Assembly (NCBI GenBank): GCA_033439765.1
Contig: JAULSN010000003.1
Span: forward strand, 3,410,001-3,474,000
Origin: Lasiosphaeria ovina
Lineage: Eukaryota; Ascomycota; Sordariomycetes; Sordariales; Lasiosphaeriaceae
DNA: 64,000 bases
Reading direction: 5' to 3'
The notes under the pieces are model-generated. The model was not told the origin of the DNA. It did no database searches and saw only the letters and a list, made by a program, of their open reading frames with translations. Shown one piece after another: positions 1 to 9,799 of this stretch. Position 1 is the first letter of the stretch, and each line of letters starts with the position of its first letter. A program made the translations under genes and the position numbers.

Positions 1-726
1 CAATATCAACAAGCAATCCTCGACTTTGTTGACCAAGTCGCCTTTCTGTATGACGTCGAGGCCAAGCTGGCGTGGCTCGTTCCCTCCATCAGCCTGCTTC
101 TGCACCTCTGCCAGGTGTACTTCCATACCAAGAAGCTAGACCAGGCAGCGCCGTGCCCAATACCATTTGCAAAAGTGTCAGCCAACGGGTCAAAGGCTGC
201 CGAAGAGGTGTTTAGGGTGCACGGAGAGACGGTCGTGGCCGGGATGAAGGGCGGCGGCGAACCACGTCTGGGCGAGATCTTGCTGCGCCTGCAGTGGAGC
301 CTGGATGGCAGGGTTCAGAAGCGGCAGAACCCAAAGGGCTCAACTGTCTTCGGGCCTGAGATGATGGATATGATTCAGCGTCCCGGAGCTGGCAGTTGTC
401 TCAAGTTCGAGGATGTTACCGACGAGGGCAAAGCCTGGATGCGGTTCGTGCAAGAGGCCGATATTGTCGTGTTTTGCAGAGGCCTAGGTAACGCCATCGA
501 ACCGCAAGACATGAAGTCGGGGAGCCCTTGCTCGTGCCACCAAGTTCCAAACGATCGACATTTGCTGGTGGCTCATAACTGGTGCCTGGAGAAAATCATG
601 ACGACGAGGTTCGGGAAGTCGATCAAGAATCTTCAAAGGGGCTCCTGCGTTTTTGGCGACAACTACGTGTGGAAGATGGACAACTGGCCATTCAACATGT
701 GCGACCATACTCTCTCGACATCATAG
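1..726 (+). CDS. Fungal hypothetical protein, C-terminal part (5' partial)
   Basis: One frame is open from the first base of the window to a TAG at 724-726 (241 codons), so the 5' end lies outside. The first ~35 residues are hydrophobic and helical (AWLVPSISLLLHL). A soluble Cys-containing region follows. The layout (LVPSISLLLHLC, then an AAEEVFRVHGETVVAG-like segment and a Cys-rich LLVAHNWCLE region) reminds me of large fungal proteins of unknown function often annotated near NACHT/NLR loci, but I cannot name a domain. The frame ends abruptly after a Trp/Asn-rich stretch, so a 3' intron starting near 690 and a further exon in 727-1000 are possible. Function unknown. Confidence 0.5.
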   Translation, partial: QYQQAILDFVDQVAFLYDVEAKLAWLVPSISLLLHLCQVYFHTKKLDQAAPCPIPFAKVSANGSKAAEEVFRVHGETVVAGMKGGGEPRLGEILLRLQWSLDGRVQKRQNPKGSTVFGPEMMDMIQRPGAGSCLKFEDVTDEGKAWMRFVQEADIVVFCRGLGNAIEPQDMKSGSPCSCHQVPNDRHLLVAHNWCLEKIMTTRFGKSIKNLQRGSCVFGDNYVWKMDNWPFNMCDHTLSTS

Positions 727-1260
727 GGGACAGCCGCCCAGATGCGCTGCAACGGCTGGCTTCAAATAAGAGTGCCACAGTCCACTGAAGCTCTCCGGAA
801 GCTTGTGTCGCGGAGTCGAGAGACAGGAGTCGAACATGAGGAAGCGCCATCAGTGGAAGGGGCTGTAGTGTTTGGCATCCCGCCGCCCAGCAAGCTCAAG
901 AAGCAAGGGCAATGAGTTCTTCAAGTACATTGGAATTTCCTGGCAGCTCGTCGGCCCCTGGTATCGTCAGTCACGTGATATCACAGGCATGTGGCAAGGG
1001 AGACGGCGACTGGAGACGAGACCCCTGCTGAGACCAAAATCATCATCAATTGTCAATGTGAATTGCACTGCTCTGTGATTATAAGCTTCGCCCACCTGAG
1101 ACCCAGCAGGAAAGCGCTCCGCAAGACCAAGGGCACAAAATCGGGCTGAGATTCCTGCATCTGCGTCTCTTCAAACAGGGAATATGTGAAGCCCCCCTTT
1201 GAACAACCCGCAATGCTTTTCGATCGAGAAGCCAATGCCGTAATACCAAGCCATGAGCTA
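727..1260. other. Intergenic, no supported gene
   Basis: Only short unsupported frames occur here. The stretch separates two convergent genes and may include a last exon of the upstream gene. No RNA gene or repeat was seen. Confidence 0.4.
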
Positions 1261-2269
1261 CTACTTCATGATATTGGCAAACTCTTGGTCTAATAGACAC
1301 GCGTCAGCAAGGGGCTATTGACATCCTGAAAGAACGGAGCAGCTCACAATCGATATGTCCGTCGCCGTTTCTATCGGCCAACTGGATCATCTCGTCAAGC
1401 TCGGAGTCGGTCAAGTTCTCTCCCAGCGATCTGAGCACGTTGCGCAGCTCTTCGGACGAGATGGTGCCGCTGCCGTCCTTGTCAAACACCCTGAAGGCGT
1501 TGAGGAGCTCCTGCTCCGTGTCGGTCTCCTTGACGGTCTGCGACATGAGGCTGAGGAATTCTGTGAGGGCGGTTAGCCCCGTCATCCGATCACAGAAAGA
1601 AAAGATCAGACGAACCGTCAAAGCAGATGACCCCGTCCTTATTAAGGTCCGCCTCGTTGACAATATCCTGCAGCTCGGAGTCGCTGGGGTTCAGGCCCAG
1701 CTCCTTCATGACCTTGCCCAACTCGTCGGCGGTGATGTCGCCTAGTGCGGGCAGCGAGGGTTAGTTGGGGTAAACTAGGTAGGTGTTGCACGGCTGCTGG
1801 AGAGGGACAAATGAATCTGGATTTGCGACCCGAGACTCGATCGCCAAGCACGGCATAGCCGTATTCGGGCAAGGGTCACACATCGAAGATGTAATTATCT
1901 CACTCACCAGTGCCATCCTTGTCCTAGACGACGAGAAATACATTAGCAAAGCGTGGGCAGCAGCAGCGATCGCATCAGACGACCACGGTGCAGCGTTTAT
2001 GAGGGCGAGTTCGGGCGACATACAAAGATGTCGAAGACCTCCTTGAACTGGGCGACTTGGTCTGGGCTGAGCGCCGGGGCGGGGGCTTTAGTGGCCTAAA
2101 TCCAACAGAGCTGTCAGCGGCACCTTCCGGCAGTTTCTCCGCCGTCCATTTACCCAACGCCAAAAAGCCGATCGCCGGTGCGGGCAACAGCCGCAGCCGC
2201 AGCACAGCGGCCGTGACGCTGGCATGGGCCATGGAGCGCAGAACGGGGCAGTGCAAGCTGACTGACCAT
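1261..2269 (-). CDS. Calmodulin-like EF-hand protein, six exons
   Basis: Predicted exons in transcript order are 2269-2267 (ATG only), 2095-2024, 1923-1908 (16 nt), 1741-1616, 1560-1348 and 1289-1261, giving 152 aa. All introns are GT-AG and all junctions stay in frame. Four EF-hand loops follow in the calmodulin order: [36 protein letters not shown] and [12 protein letters not shown]. The central linker ([16 protein letters not shown]) and the length match calmodulin (about 149 aa). Sequence differences, including an A/P-rich N-terminus and an FANIMK C-terminus, make this a divergent paralogue and not the canonical conserved CaM. Its expected role is Ca2+-dependent binding of target proteins in the cytosol. 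Loop 2 has a Cys where a smaller or acidic residue is usual, so binding there may be weak. The ATG-only first exon is the least certain part. Confidence 0.85.
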
Positions 2270-2722
2270 GGCGGTGGGGGCAAATGCTGGGTAGCGGTAG
2301 CGCTTTGATGGTGTCTTGCCGGGCGGGTGTAGTGGTCCTGCCGCAGTTGATGAGGAGGAAAATGTCAGAGTTAAACTTTAAGGCTCGATGAGGGGGAGGG
2401 GCAATCGCGCCTTGCGACACGTGCCCCGCTTGGCCGCCTGGCCAGCTGGTGCTTGTCGCGGCAATCTGTCCGATCTGCGACACCAACCAGGTTTCAGGGC
2501 CGCCAGATGATTCGCCCGAGATTGCCGAGGCTCAGCCGTTATCTTCAATTCTTCAACCCTAACCCTTGAAATGTCATGATCACTTACGGTTCCGTACGAC
2601 TCCATAATTCAGGTGCAGATCCGCGGCATGCTTCTGTGCTCCGTAGACTAGTGAGACAAATTTCAAGACCACGGGCTAGCTTCTGAAATATGTGCTCAAA
2701 ATCCTCTTTTGTTCAATGGAGG
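2270..2722. other. Spacer upstream of the calmodulin-like gene
   Basis: This spacer holds the presumed promoter of the minus-strand calmodulin-like gene. It then runs to the left terminus of the Tc1/mariner relic. No coding signal was seen. Confidence 0.4.
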
Positions 2723-3912
2723 CCAAAAATTCTGGCGCCCCCCGCAAAAACATCATCCTTTTGTTCAAACCACACAACTTACTCATTTCTAGGCCAAAAT
2801 GAACGCGAATTACACCAAATGATCCCTTTCTAATACTTGATCGGCCCGCCCTTCGAATCCCTGAGCATGTTCATTCTTTTCTGCGTAGAATTGACCAGCT
2901 TCATCATGACTTCGGGCGTAATTTCCTCCCAAACTTCAATGAATGGCCTGCGCCATTTGGGTGACGTTTTTAATCTTGTGCCTGCGTGCCCCTATTGTGA
3001 GCTTCATCCAGTGCCATAGATTCTCAATGGGGAAAAGATCCCGGCTTTGTGGTGGCCATTCCAGGGCCCTGACGTCGAAGCCTTCTTCAGGAGACCCAGG
3101 AAGCCGTTGTGGTGATAGGAAGCTCCGTCTTCCTGTAGCTGTACTCCCTGGCCGTATTTTTCCTTCATTTTGTTGTAGAAAGGAAGGAAATGAGGACTAA
3201 AGACCTGTTAGGACAAAAATGGGCCCTTTTTCCGGGCCCATAAAGCATCCCCACACACCCATTTTCGTGCGGCCGCTTTTGAGGGTAGGCTGTAAGCAGT
3301 CTGGGTGGTATTCCTCGGCCGGGGACCGAGTGACATAGATTGTGCGGCCGTCTTCGCCCACTCCGAAGTATGCCTCGTCTGACCAGCAGATCAGAGTCCA
3401 GGGAGTGTACTTGTTACGCCGGCGGAAGTCTACGCGCTTCTTTTTGTTTTTGGGAGAGATCCAGGGCTTCTTGCGGGCTTTGTTGTATAGTTTGAGCAGT
3501 CTCCGAACCGTCTTGCGGTTAAGTTGGTAGCCGCTTTTCGAGGGCGTTGCTAGGGCTGTCAAGGTTGCTTGGCCTTCCGGCTCTGGGCTTTGAAATGAAT
3601 GGATTTTCGAGGCCATTGGCCAGGTTTTCGGCAACCTTCTTGACGGTCTTGTTGACAGTAGACCTTCCGACCCCCACTTGCGCCGCGATGGTACCCCCGG
3701 TAGCTCCAAAGAGGTGCAACGCCCAAATCTGGGCCCTTTTTGCTTCTGAAAGATCGCAGTTAAACGTCTTCGAAATGCCGACCATTTTCCACTTGGTTTG
3801 GTGGAAAAAAAAAAGAAATGACGGTGAAGAAATTGACATTGGAAGGTAAAGGGTCACCTACGTCGGCCATGACGCTGGTGCTGATTTTAGTAAGTGGCGC
3901 CAGACTTTTTGG
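2723..3912 (-). mobile_element. Degenerate Tc1/mariner-type transposon
   Basis: Two imperfect inverted termini face inward: 2723-2739 (core caaaaattctggcgcc) and the complement of 3896-3912 (core caaaaagtctggcgcc). This gives an element of about 1.2 kb, the usual Tc1/mariner size. Inside, on the minus strand, a helix-turn-helix region starts near 3785 (MVGISKTFNCDL, then GGTIAAQVGVGRSTVNK). A DDE catalytic core follows, with the signature CWSDEAYFGVG near 3370 and, downstream, EDGASYHH and a PPQSRDLFPIENLWHWMK block near 3010-3060. The frame breaks between the HTH part (ending near 3520) and the DDE part, and again near 3100. The transposase is therefore inactive. Target-site TA duplications were not clear. 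Confidence 0.85.
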
Positions 3913-4111
3913 GGTTGTCCGCCAGCAAACACCGCTTTTTGATGGGCAAAAATTAAAATGAGCTTCAAAACTGGAAGATACTCGGGAATTCTGTTCTTTT
4001 GACAATGCCCGACCAGGCATAACCCTTTGTTTGTCAATACTCTCAGAGCCCTCGATCAACGAAAGGTTCGCCGAATCTCTCCATTGCCGGTTTTCACGAG
4101 GGTTTGCAATC

Positions 4112-5248
4112 ATGAGCGGACTAGGAACCCTCTCCAAGGTTCCTGCAGAAGTCGTTGAGAATATTCTTGACGAGCTGTGCACCCATCATGTCCGCCACCT
4201 CCAAGAATATATCCCGGAATTTATATTCCCCTGGAGGCAGGGCGGTAACTTTCAACTGTCCAACTTAGCCTCGCTCGCTCGCCTTTGCCGCGTGTCAAAA
4301 CTATTCAACGAGTACACAACGTGGCGCCTCTACCACAGCCTCATGCATTCTAGGACCAAATCAAAATGGTTCCTAATTGTGCGGACCCTCGTTACGCGAA
4401 GGGATCTCGGCGGACTCGTCAGGCACCTCGCTCTGGTTGATCTCAAATCGGATATTCCCGAGGACCCCGCCCTCTTCTATCCAGAGGTCCTGTCTTATTA
4501 TACCAAACAAGTCGCTCTGAATCCAGACTGTTGTCTGCCCCCAGACGCCCTCAGTTTGACCGATCGGAATGGCTCAGGGGGGAACGCCATCCTCGCTACC
4601 ATAATCAGCCTCTGTCCCAACCTGTCAACCCTCGATCTTGCTTCTTATGGCTCCTGTACCCCATGTGGCTTCTGCTCGGCGGCGTCCATGCTGTCTCTGA
4701 CGGGGGTCGTTGCGAGTTTTTCTGCGCATTCTACCAACGACTGGGACGATGTGGAGTCTTTCCTCCCCCTCCTCCGTGCCGCGCCTAACCTCCGGTTCCT
4801 TCGCTTCGTCGACATCGGTTGCTTCTCTCTTCCAGAGGACTTGAGACTCGAGCACGTGGCGAACCTCGACCTGCAGTCGTGCATTGAAGGCGACGCCCTT
4901 GCCAAATTTCTTCAGTTATGCCCGAACCTACAGCGTCTGAAATACATGTACAAAGAAGATTCTCCTTGGCCGGACGCGCAATTTCGCTCCGCCGAGGCAG
5001 CGAGTACCGTTTTGGCGCACGCTCCGAACCTGCGAGAGTTCTACTTGGATCTCGCGGATTTGCAGTCAGATCTCGTGGATTTGCAGTCAGATATCGCGGA
5101 TTTGCAGTTCGACCTCTCGTTTTTGCCGATGTTCGAAAAGATGGAAGAAGATGAAATGCGGTTGTCCAAAGAGCTTCTGGAAGCCCGCGGGATTACCTGC
5201 AAATTTGGAATGGTTCTCGATACCGCGGGCCACTTGATTTACATCTGA
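4112..5248 (+). CDS. F-box-like protein
   Basis: The protein is 378 aa with no intron. The frame is open from 4031, but the Met at 4112 (MSGLGTLSKVPAEVVENILD) is chosen because an F-box-like motif then begins within ten residues, as is usual in fungal F-box proteins. The N-terminus (residues 8-75) has the pattern L..VP.E....I, followed by L..L..LCRVSK. The rest resembles a degenerate leucine-rich region (LCPNLSTLDL, LRAAPNLRFLRF, LCPNLQRLKYM, LAHAPNLREFYL). A role as an SCF ubiquitin-ligase substrate receptor follows from the family, but the substrate is unknown. Near the C-terminus, three tandem heptads (consensus LADLQSD) are encoded by a 21-bp repeat and probably form a short coiled coil. 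The gene starts 200 bp from a transposon relic. Confidence 0.7.
   Translation: MSGLGTLSKVPAEVVENILDELCTHHVRHLQEYIPEFIFPWRQGGNFQLSNLASLARLCRVSKLFNEYTTWRLYHSLMHSRTKSKWFLIVRTLVTRRDLGGLVRHLALVDLKSDIPEDPALFYPEVLSYYTKQVALNPDCCLPPDALSLTDRNGSGGNAILATIISLCPNLSTLDLASYGSCTPCGFCSAASMLSLTGVVASFSAHSTNDWDDVESFLPLLRAAPNLRFLRFVDIGCFSLPEDLRLEHVANLDLQSCIEGDALAKFLQLCPNLQRLKYMYKEDSPWPDAQFRSAEAASTVLAHAPNLREFYLDLADLQSDLVDLQSDIADLQFDLSFLPMFEKMEEDEMRLSKELLEARGITCKFGMVLDTAGHLIYI
5051..5113 (+). repeat. Three 21-bp tandem repeats inside the F-box-like gene
   Basis: Units 5051-5071, 5072-5092 and 5093-5113 share the core gcggatttgcagtcagat. Each encodes one heptad, so copy-number change keeps the frame. Confidence 0.9.
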
Positions 5249-5830
5249 TCACAGGCCATGGCCAGGTTGGGGACAGACATTACAACCTCATGGTCCGAGG
5301 TTAACATCTGTCATCTATATTCCTCTTGTATAATAACTCACCTTGGCAAATCCAAAGATCCACGAAGGGAAGGCGAGTGAACTTCCGCCATGTTTTCCTA
5401 GCCAGCCGCGACAAGAGACCACAGCTAGCAGGGATAAGCGGGTATTTCGTGAGCCATTCGGCCGCCGTGTCGCATGCAGGTGCCTGGCCATTGATTGACC
5501 TCACCCTAGTTCTGACCTCGCTTTTACGTTAAGACAAGGACAAGTCAAGATACGTGAGGCTCATCCCCCGGCCATGGACCACGTGCTAGGAGGGTCCTGC
5601 GTATCTTTGTTGGTCTCCTGTCGAAGTGAGCTATCTTTGTCGATTCCCTGCAGGAAGAGCGCCGTGACTCGGGACTGTGTCGCGTTAGAGGTGCCTGGTT
5701 TGGCCTAAAGACGTTCTTACTTGGTGTAACATATAATGCGGCTGAAGATCGCCAATTGAGAGGATCTGTTGGGAGCAGACAATGCAGGTAATGGGAAATC
5801 GTGGCATCTCGCGGAGTTGTATGAAATTTA
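5249..5830. other. Intergenic, no supported gene
   Basis: Short frames only. This is the 3' flank of the F-box-like gene followed by the edge of a repeat-rich block. Confidence 0.4.
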
Positions 5831-6105
5831 AGCCTCGCACAGCCAAATGCCGAACCGAGGAATGCTACCGGCGGCAGGCTTCACAACAGCTAGATGCCGT
5901 ACGCGGCCAGCTTCACGCACAGCCGAATGCCGTACCGAGGAATGGTCCCGGCGGCTAGCTTCATACACAACTACATACCGTACGCGGCCAGCATCAAAGG
6001 CAGGGAGAGCTGTATACCGCACGCGGTCAGCATGCAGGCAGGAAACTGTATGCCGAACCGAGGAATGGTCCCCGGCGGCCAGCCTCATACTCATACAGAG
6101 GATTG
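5831..6105. repeat. Degenerate interspersed short repeats
   Basis: The phrase atgccgaaccgaggaatg (or the variant atgccgtaccgaggaatg) recurs at about 5847, 5929 and 6051. Between these copies lie accgtacgcggccagc-like phrases at about 5897, 5980 and 6017. The pattern resembles a decayed minisatellite. Short open frames on both strands are a by-product of it. Confidence 0.75.
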
Positions 6106-6198
6106 CATACGGATCCGGGGAAGGAAGCCCCGCGGCGAGTAAACAATGAGGGCGCGCAGCGGGCACGCGGTCATACCGCCCTAAACATCACGGGCAGG

Positions 6199-6220
6199 CA
6201 ACAACAACAACAACAACAAG
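6199..6220. repeat. (CAA)n microsatellite
   Basis: About seven CAA triplets in a row. Confidence 0.9.
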
Positions 6221-6286
6221 TGGCAGGTAACACGGTAGAGCCTGCAGGGCGCCGTGACTAACAAGCATCAAGTGAAGGACCCGCCA

Positions 6287-6925
6287 GGCACGGCCCCGGG
6301 CATGCCGTCAGGCGCATACGCAGCCGGCACGCAGCCGGCACGCAGTTGGCCTGCTAGACCCTTGAACTCAGGGGGTGGGCGACCTACCAATTTGGCGGCG
6401 CCTGGGCATATCTGAGGACCTGAACGGCCCGGCAACAGCTGGAAGCATTTCTGGCCAGCTGCAGCGCTCACGGATCGAGCCTAAAGACGAAAACACGCTC
6501 AATCGCATTTTCTCGGCAGCTGAGAACCGACCTACCTAGGCATGCCCTACAGGGCTGCAGGGCCCTCGAAGGACTGAACCACCTGTTAAGGCAGTTCTGA
6601 CAGTCGTTGGCAGTCCTGGCAGACCGACAGGAACCATTGCTGGCACGCAGTTGGCCTACGTACAGGCATAAAGGCCCGACAGGCATAAAGGCCCGGCAGG
6701 CACGGCCCCGGGCACGCCGTCAAGCACATACGCCGCCGGCACGCAGTTGGCACGCGGTTGGCCCGCTGACAACACGGGAGGCCAGCGACCCTGTTGTCTA
6801 CGACCTCACTGACATCATACCCCTGATCTCAGGGGATAGGCGCCCGGCCTGTAGGCATACCAGTCATCCACTAGCGGCATGAAGTCCACAGCAGGAAGAC
6901 TGACGGCATGAAGTCCACAGCAGGA
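6287..6925. repeat. Nested direct repeats in a non-coding, probably transposon-derived block
   Basis: A ~69-bp unit at 6287-6355 (starting ggcacggccccgggcatgcc) recurs at 6699-6768. Within and after it are two adjacent copies of aggcataaaggcccg at about 6665-6695 and two copies of ggcatgaagtccacagcagga at about 6878-6925. No protein is recognisable. Together with the LTR-like element just downstream, this may be the internal part of a decayed or non-autonomous LTR element. Confidence 0.6.
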
Positions 6926-7333
6926 ACGGCATGAGCCACTCAGGGCCCGGTCACTTGGAAGAACACGCCCCTGAGCCGGAAAGGCCAAAGGCAGGAGCCA
7001 CTCAGGGAGCTACAGAGCCACAGGGTGGCCAGACCATGAAGGTCTACATCAACAACACCAAGGAAATCATCACCAACACGCACAGGGCGTTAGAAGCTCA
7101 CCGCATTAGAAGCACACCACTTTAGCTCACCGCATATACTGCGTAAGTGAGGAATACAGGCATGGAAAACCAGGCCTGGAAACCAGGCATGAAAAGGAAG
7201 AAAGAACACAGGCGCAGAAAAGGAACGGACCTCAGTTGGCTACAGGACTTACCGGCAGCTTGGGAACACCCTCATTTTGGGTCTTTGTTTACTTTGGCAG
7301 TCGAATCCGGAAATGGCTTCAACTGAGGGGGTG

Positions 7334-7498
7334 TGTCAGAAAGACCTACCTAAATCCGGTATGGTGCAGGGCAGGGCCTGCACAGGCCACTGTAATTAAA
7401 CACCTTTTCCACGGGGTCAACACACGTCCCCGACCTGCAGGCGCAGGCCTTTTCTTCTTCCTACACATCAATCAATACATCACGGTTGAAGGCACTCA
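7334..7498 (+). mobile_element. LTR-like element (possible 3' LTR relic)
   Basis: This 165-bp stretch starts TGTCAG and ends CTCA (TG...CA ends). It is preceded directly by a purine-rich run (actgagggggtg) that looks like a polypurine tract. Its 3' part (tcaatacatcacggttg) resembles the end of fungal gypsy-type LTRs. No second LTR copy and no gag/pol frame was found, so this is a solo or truncated relic at best. Confidence 0.4.
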
Positions 7499-7536
7499 TT
7501 TTGGCCTCATTTGGCTACATTCTGGAATACGTTGTT

Positions 7537-7610
7537 TCTGGGGGTTGGGGTCGAACCAATAGCCTCGAAATTAATAGTCTGACGCGCTAACCAATTGCAC
7601 CACGAGGGAT
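7537..7610 (-). pseudogene. tRNA-like sequence (Asn-like, degenerate)
   Basis: The reverse strand reads TGGTGCAATTGGTTAGCGCG (A-box and D-arm of tRNA-Asn type), an anticodon loop CTATTAA and a B-box GGTTCGACCCC. The acceptor stem does not pair and the anticodon stem has a mismatch. The ATT in the anticodon position could derive from GTT by one G-to-A change. It reads as a decayed tRNA-Asn gene or tRNA-derived element and not a working tRNA. Confidence 0.4.
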
Positions 7611-7797
7611 TTGGATGTACTTTCTTGAACGTAGGCACTATATATTCCGAGTTTTTATGGCAACTGCTTTCGGAAAGAAACAAAGAAAATTAACGAGCCA
7701 GACACACGCAAGCCCGCCGTAAACGAGAAGAACGAGAGGTGATTATGGAAGGGTATCTCGGAACAAACAACACAGCAAAAACCAGCAGAACCAAGCC

Positions 7798-8784
7798 TCA
7801 AATCTCCTGCCCCTCCAGCTCCTTCTCCGTCCACTCCCACAGCCTCGCCGCCAGCTCATCATCGTCCGCGCGCGGATGTTTCTTGCCGCCCTTCTTGCCG
7901 ACGGGGACATAGTACAGCCCGCTCTCGACATCCGCAGCCGGGGCCGTCGCCGCCCACAGCTGGCCCCTGGCGCCGGTCTCGACCGACACGGTCAACAGCG
8001 CATTCACGACAGGGAGGACGAGCAGGCGGATGGCGAGGTAGCGCGCACCAAAATTGTTCGCGAGGTTGGTGCTCACCACGCCCGGGTGCACGGCGACGGC
8101 GCGCAGCCGGCCTTCGTAGCGGCGCGCCAGCTCGCGCGCGAACAGGATGTTGGCCAGCTTGCTCTGGCCGTAGCGCGCGACCGTGCTCAGCTCGGCCGCC
8201 TGCGTGCTCTTGAGGCTGTCGAACAGGATGCCCGGCGGGGGGGCCAGGGCGTGGCCGTCGGACGTGAGCACTACGACGCGCACGTCCGGGTTGGGTGTGG
8301 CCGCGGCGGTTTGCAGCAGGAGCGGTGTCAGCAGCTTGGTTAGGAGTGCGTGGCCCATGTGGTTGGTGCCGAACTGTTCCTCGTAGCCGTCGGCGGTGAG
8401 CGCGGCGGCCGTGGCCATGATGCCGGCGTTGAGCAGCAGGATGTCGAGGCGGGCGGACTCGGCCACGACGCGCTTGGCGGCGGCGCGGACCGAGGCGAAC
8501 GACGCCAGGTCGAGGTCGAGCGGCTTGATGGTTGTGGCTGCGGGGGTGGAGCTGGCGGGGAGCTGGGCGGCGATGTCGTCGGCGGCCTGCTGGCCGCGCT
8601 CCAGCTTGCGCGCCGCCAGCCAGATGACGGCGGGCTTGCCGTACCGCGCGAGGTCGAGCACTGACTGCTTGCCTAGGCCGCTGTTGCCGCCCGTCACGAG
8701 GACGACCTTGCCGGCGAGCGACGGCATGTCTTTGGCGGCAGTGAAGGCGGGGCGGCCGCCGCCGAAGAGGGATGAGAGGACCAT
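7798..8784 (-). CDS. Short-chain dehydrogenase/reductase (retinol-dehydrogenase-like)
   Basis: The protein is 328 aa, single exon. The open frame continues upstream to 8985, but the Met at 8784 (MVLSSLFGGGRP) is preferred because the Rossmann fold then starts at about residue 25, as is usual. Motifs are the NAD(P) loop TGGNSGLG, the LLNAGIM strand-4 motif, and the catalytic YGQSK (YxxxK). The classical SDR core is followed by a short basic tail ending in WEWTEKELEGQEI. The order and spacing match fungal retinol-dehydrogenase/WWOX-like SDRs, which reduce or oxidise small carbonyl or alcohol substrates with NADP(H). The substrate cannot be read from sequence. There is no signal peptide and no obvious cluster partner. 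Confidence 0.9.
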   Translation of the reverse strand: MVLSSLFGGGRPAFTAAKDMPSLAGKVVLVTGGNSGLGKQSVLDLARYGKPAVIWLAARKLERGQQAADDIAAQLPASSTPAATTIKPLDLDLASFASVRAAAKRVVAESARLDILLLNAGIMATAAALTADGYEEQFGTNHMGHALLTKLLTPLLLQTAAATPNPDVRVVVLTSDGHALAPPPGILFDSLKSTQAAELSTVARYGQSKLANILFARELARRYEGRLRAVAVHPGVVSTNLANNFGARYLAIRLLVLPVVNALLTVSVETGARGQLWAATAPAADVESGLYYVPVGKKGGKKHPRADDDELAARLWEWTEKELEGQEI

Positions 8785-9799
8785 GATTGGTTCGTTAGGG
8801 ACTTGGCGTGGTGTTGTTGGGCAATTGAGGGCGTGGTGTTGTTGGGAAATTGAGAGCGCGTGTGAGCAGTTGACGAGATTGATGCCTTCTTCGGGACAGA
8901 TGGCTAGTGATATAAATATAGAGGGAAAACCGGACTTCTCGGCAGCTCGAGGGCACCGACAGCCGCTAATTTCGGGGGGATGCAAGGTTCCATGGTCAAA
9001 AGTGGCCGGGCGAGTGGGGAAACGGATGAATCAAGCCCGTCATTGACGCGATTATGTCCGGGCTCCGATGGGGGGTCGTCTTGGTTTATTTCCAGACTAG
9101 CGTGGTCACTGGTGGCATCAAGCACCTTTGAAGACTGTATGGCGCGGAGATTTGCGAAATACCGCCAAAGCTGATTAATGGCGTGCTGCACTGGGGGGCG
9201 GGGAGGGATGCCATGATTAGTAATTGCCACTTCCTCTGATATATGGCGACGACCGTGGCCAACCATTGATGTGAGAAAGTTCTCGCGGGAGGGTATCATG
9301 GCTGCTTAAATCCAGATCTACTATGTAGTGCAGGAGCACGGCCAACCAGCCAACCAGTGACGAGAAAAATTTCTCGTATCATTGTGTGGTCAGGGTTGTG
9401 GAGAACCCATCGGTAGACCGGAGTTAATTCCGGCCCGAGTTGTCACGTTTTACCAAGGCAGATCGCCCTCAAACGCAACCAAAACCCGTTGCACCCGGCT
9501 TACATCTTAAAGGTTATATAGACTTCACATTAACCCCTGCCCCGACTCGAGCAAACCACCTACATACAGTCACCGTGATATCTTCCCTCCGATGCATAAA
9601 AAAGGCTAGGCATGTAATCGCGTACTTAATTAGTAATGTCCCCCCTCTGCATAAGAATTTTGCGAGTTATGCCAGCATCGTTGTCTGTCTCCTATTATTC
9701 CCGGACGAAAAAGAGAAATCAACCTCCCCAAAACTATCACCGCCCAGGGCCAGACTCCATTCGACACTGTCCCCTGAAGGCTCGCGTCCACCGTCTCAC
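8785..9799. other. Intergenic, no supported gene
   Basis: This stretch is the promoter side of the SDR gene and the 3' flank of the aspartic-protease-like gene. Frames present (for example 9440-10114 plus) run into the antisense of a real gene and show no family resemblance. Confidence 0.5.
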
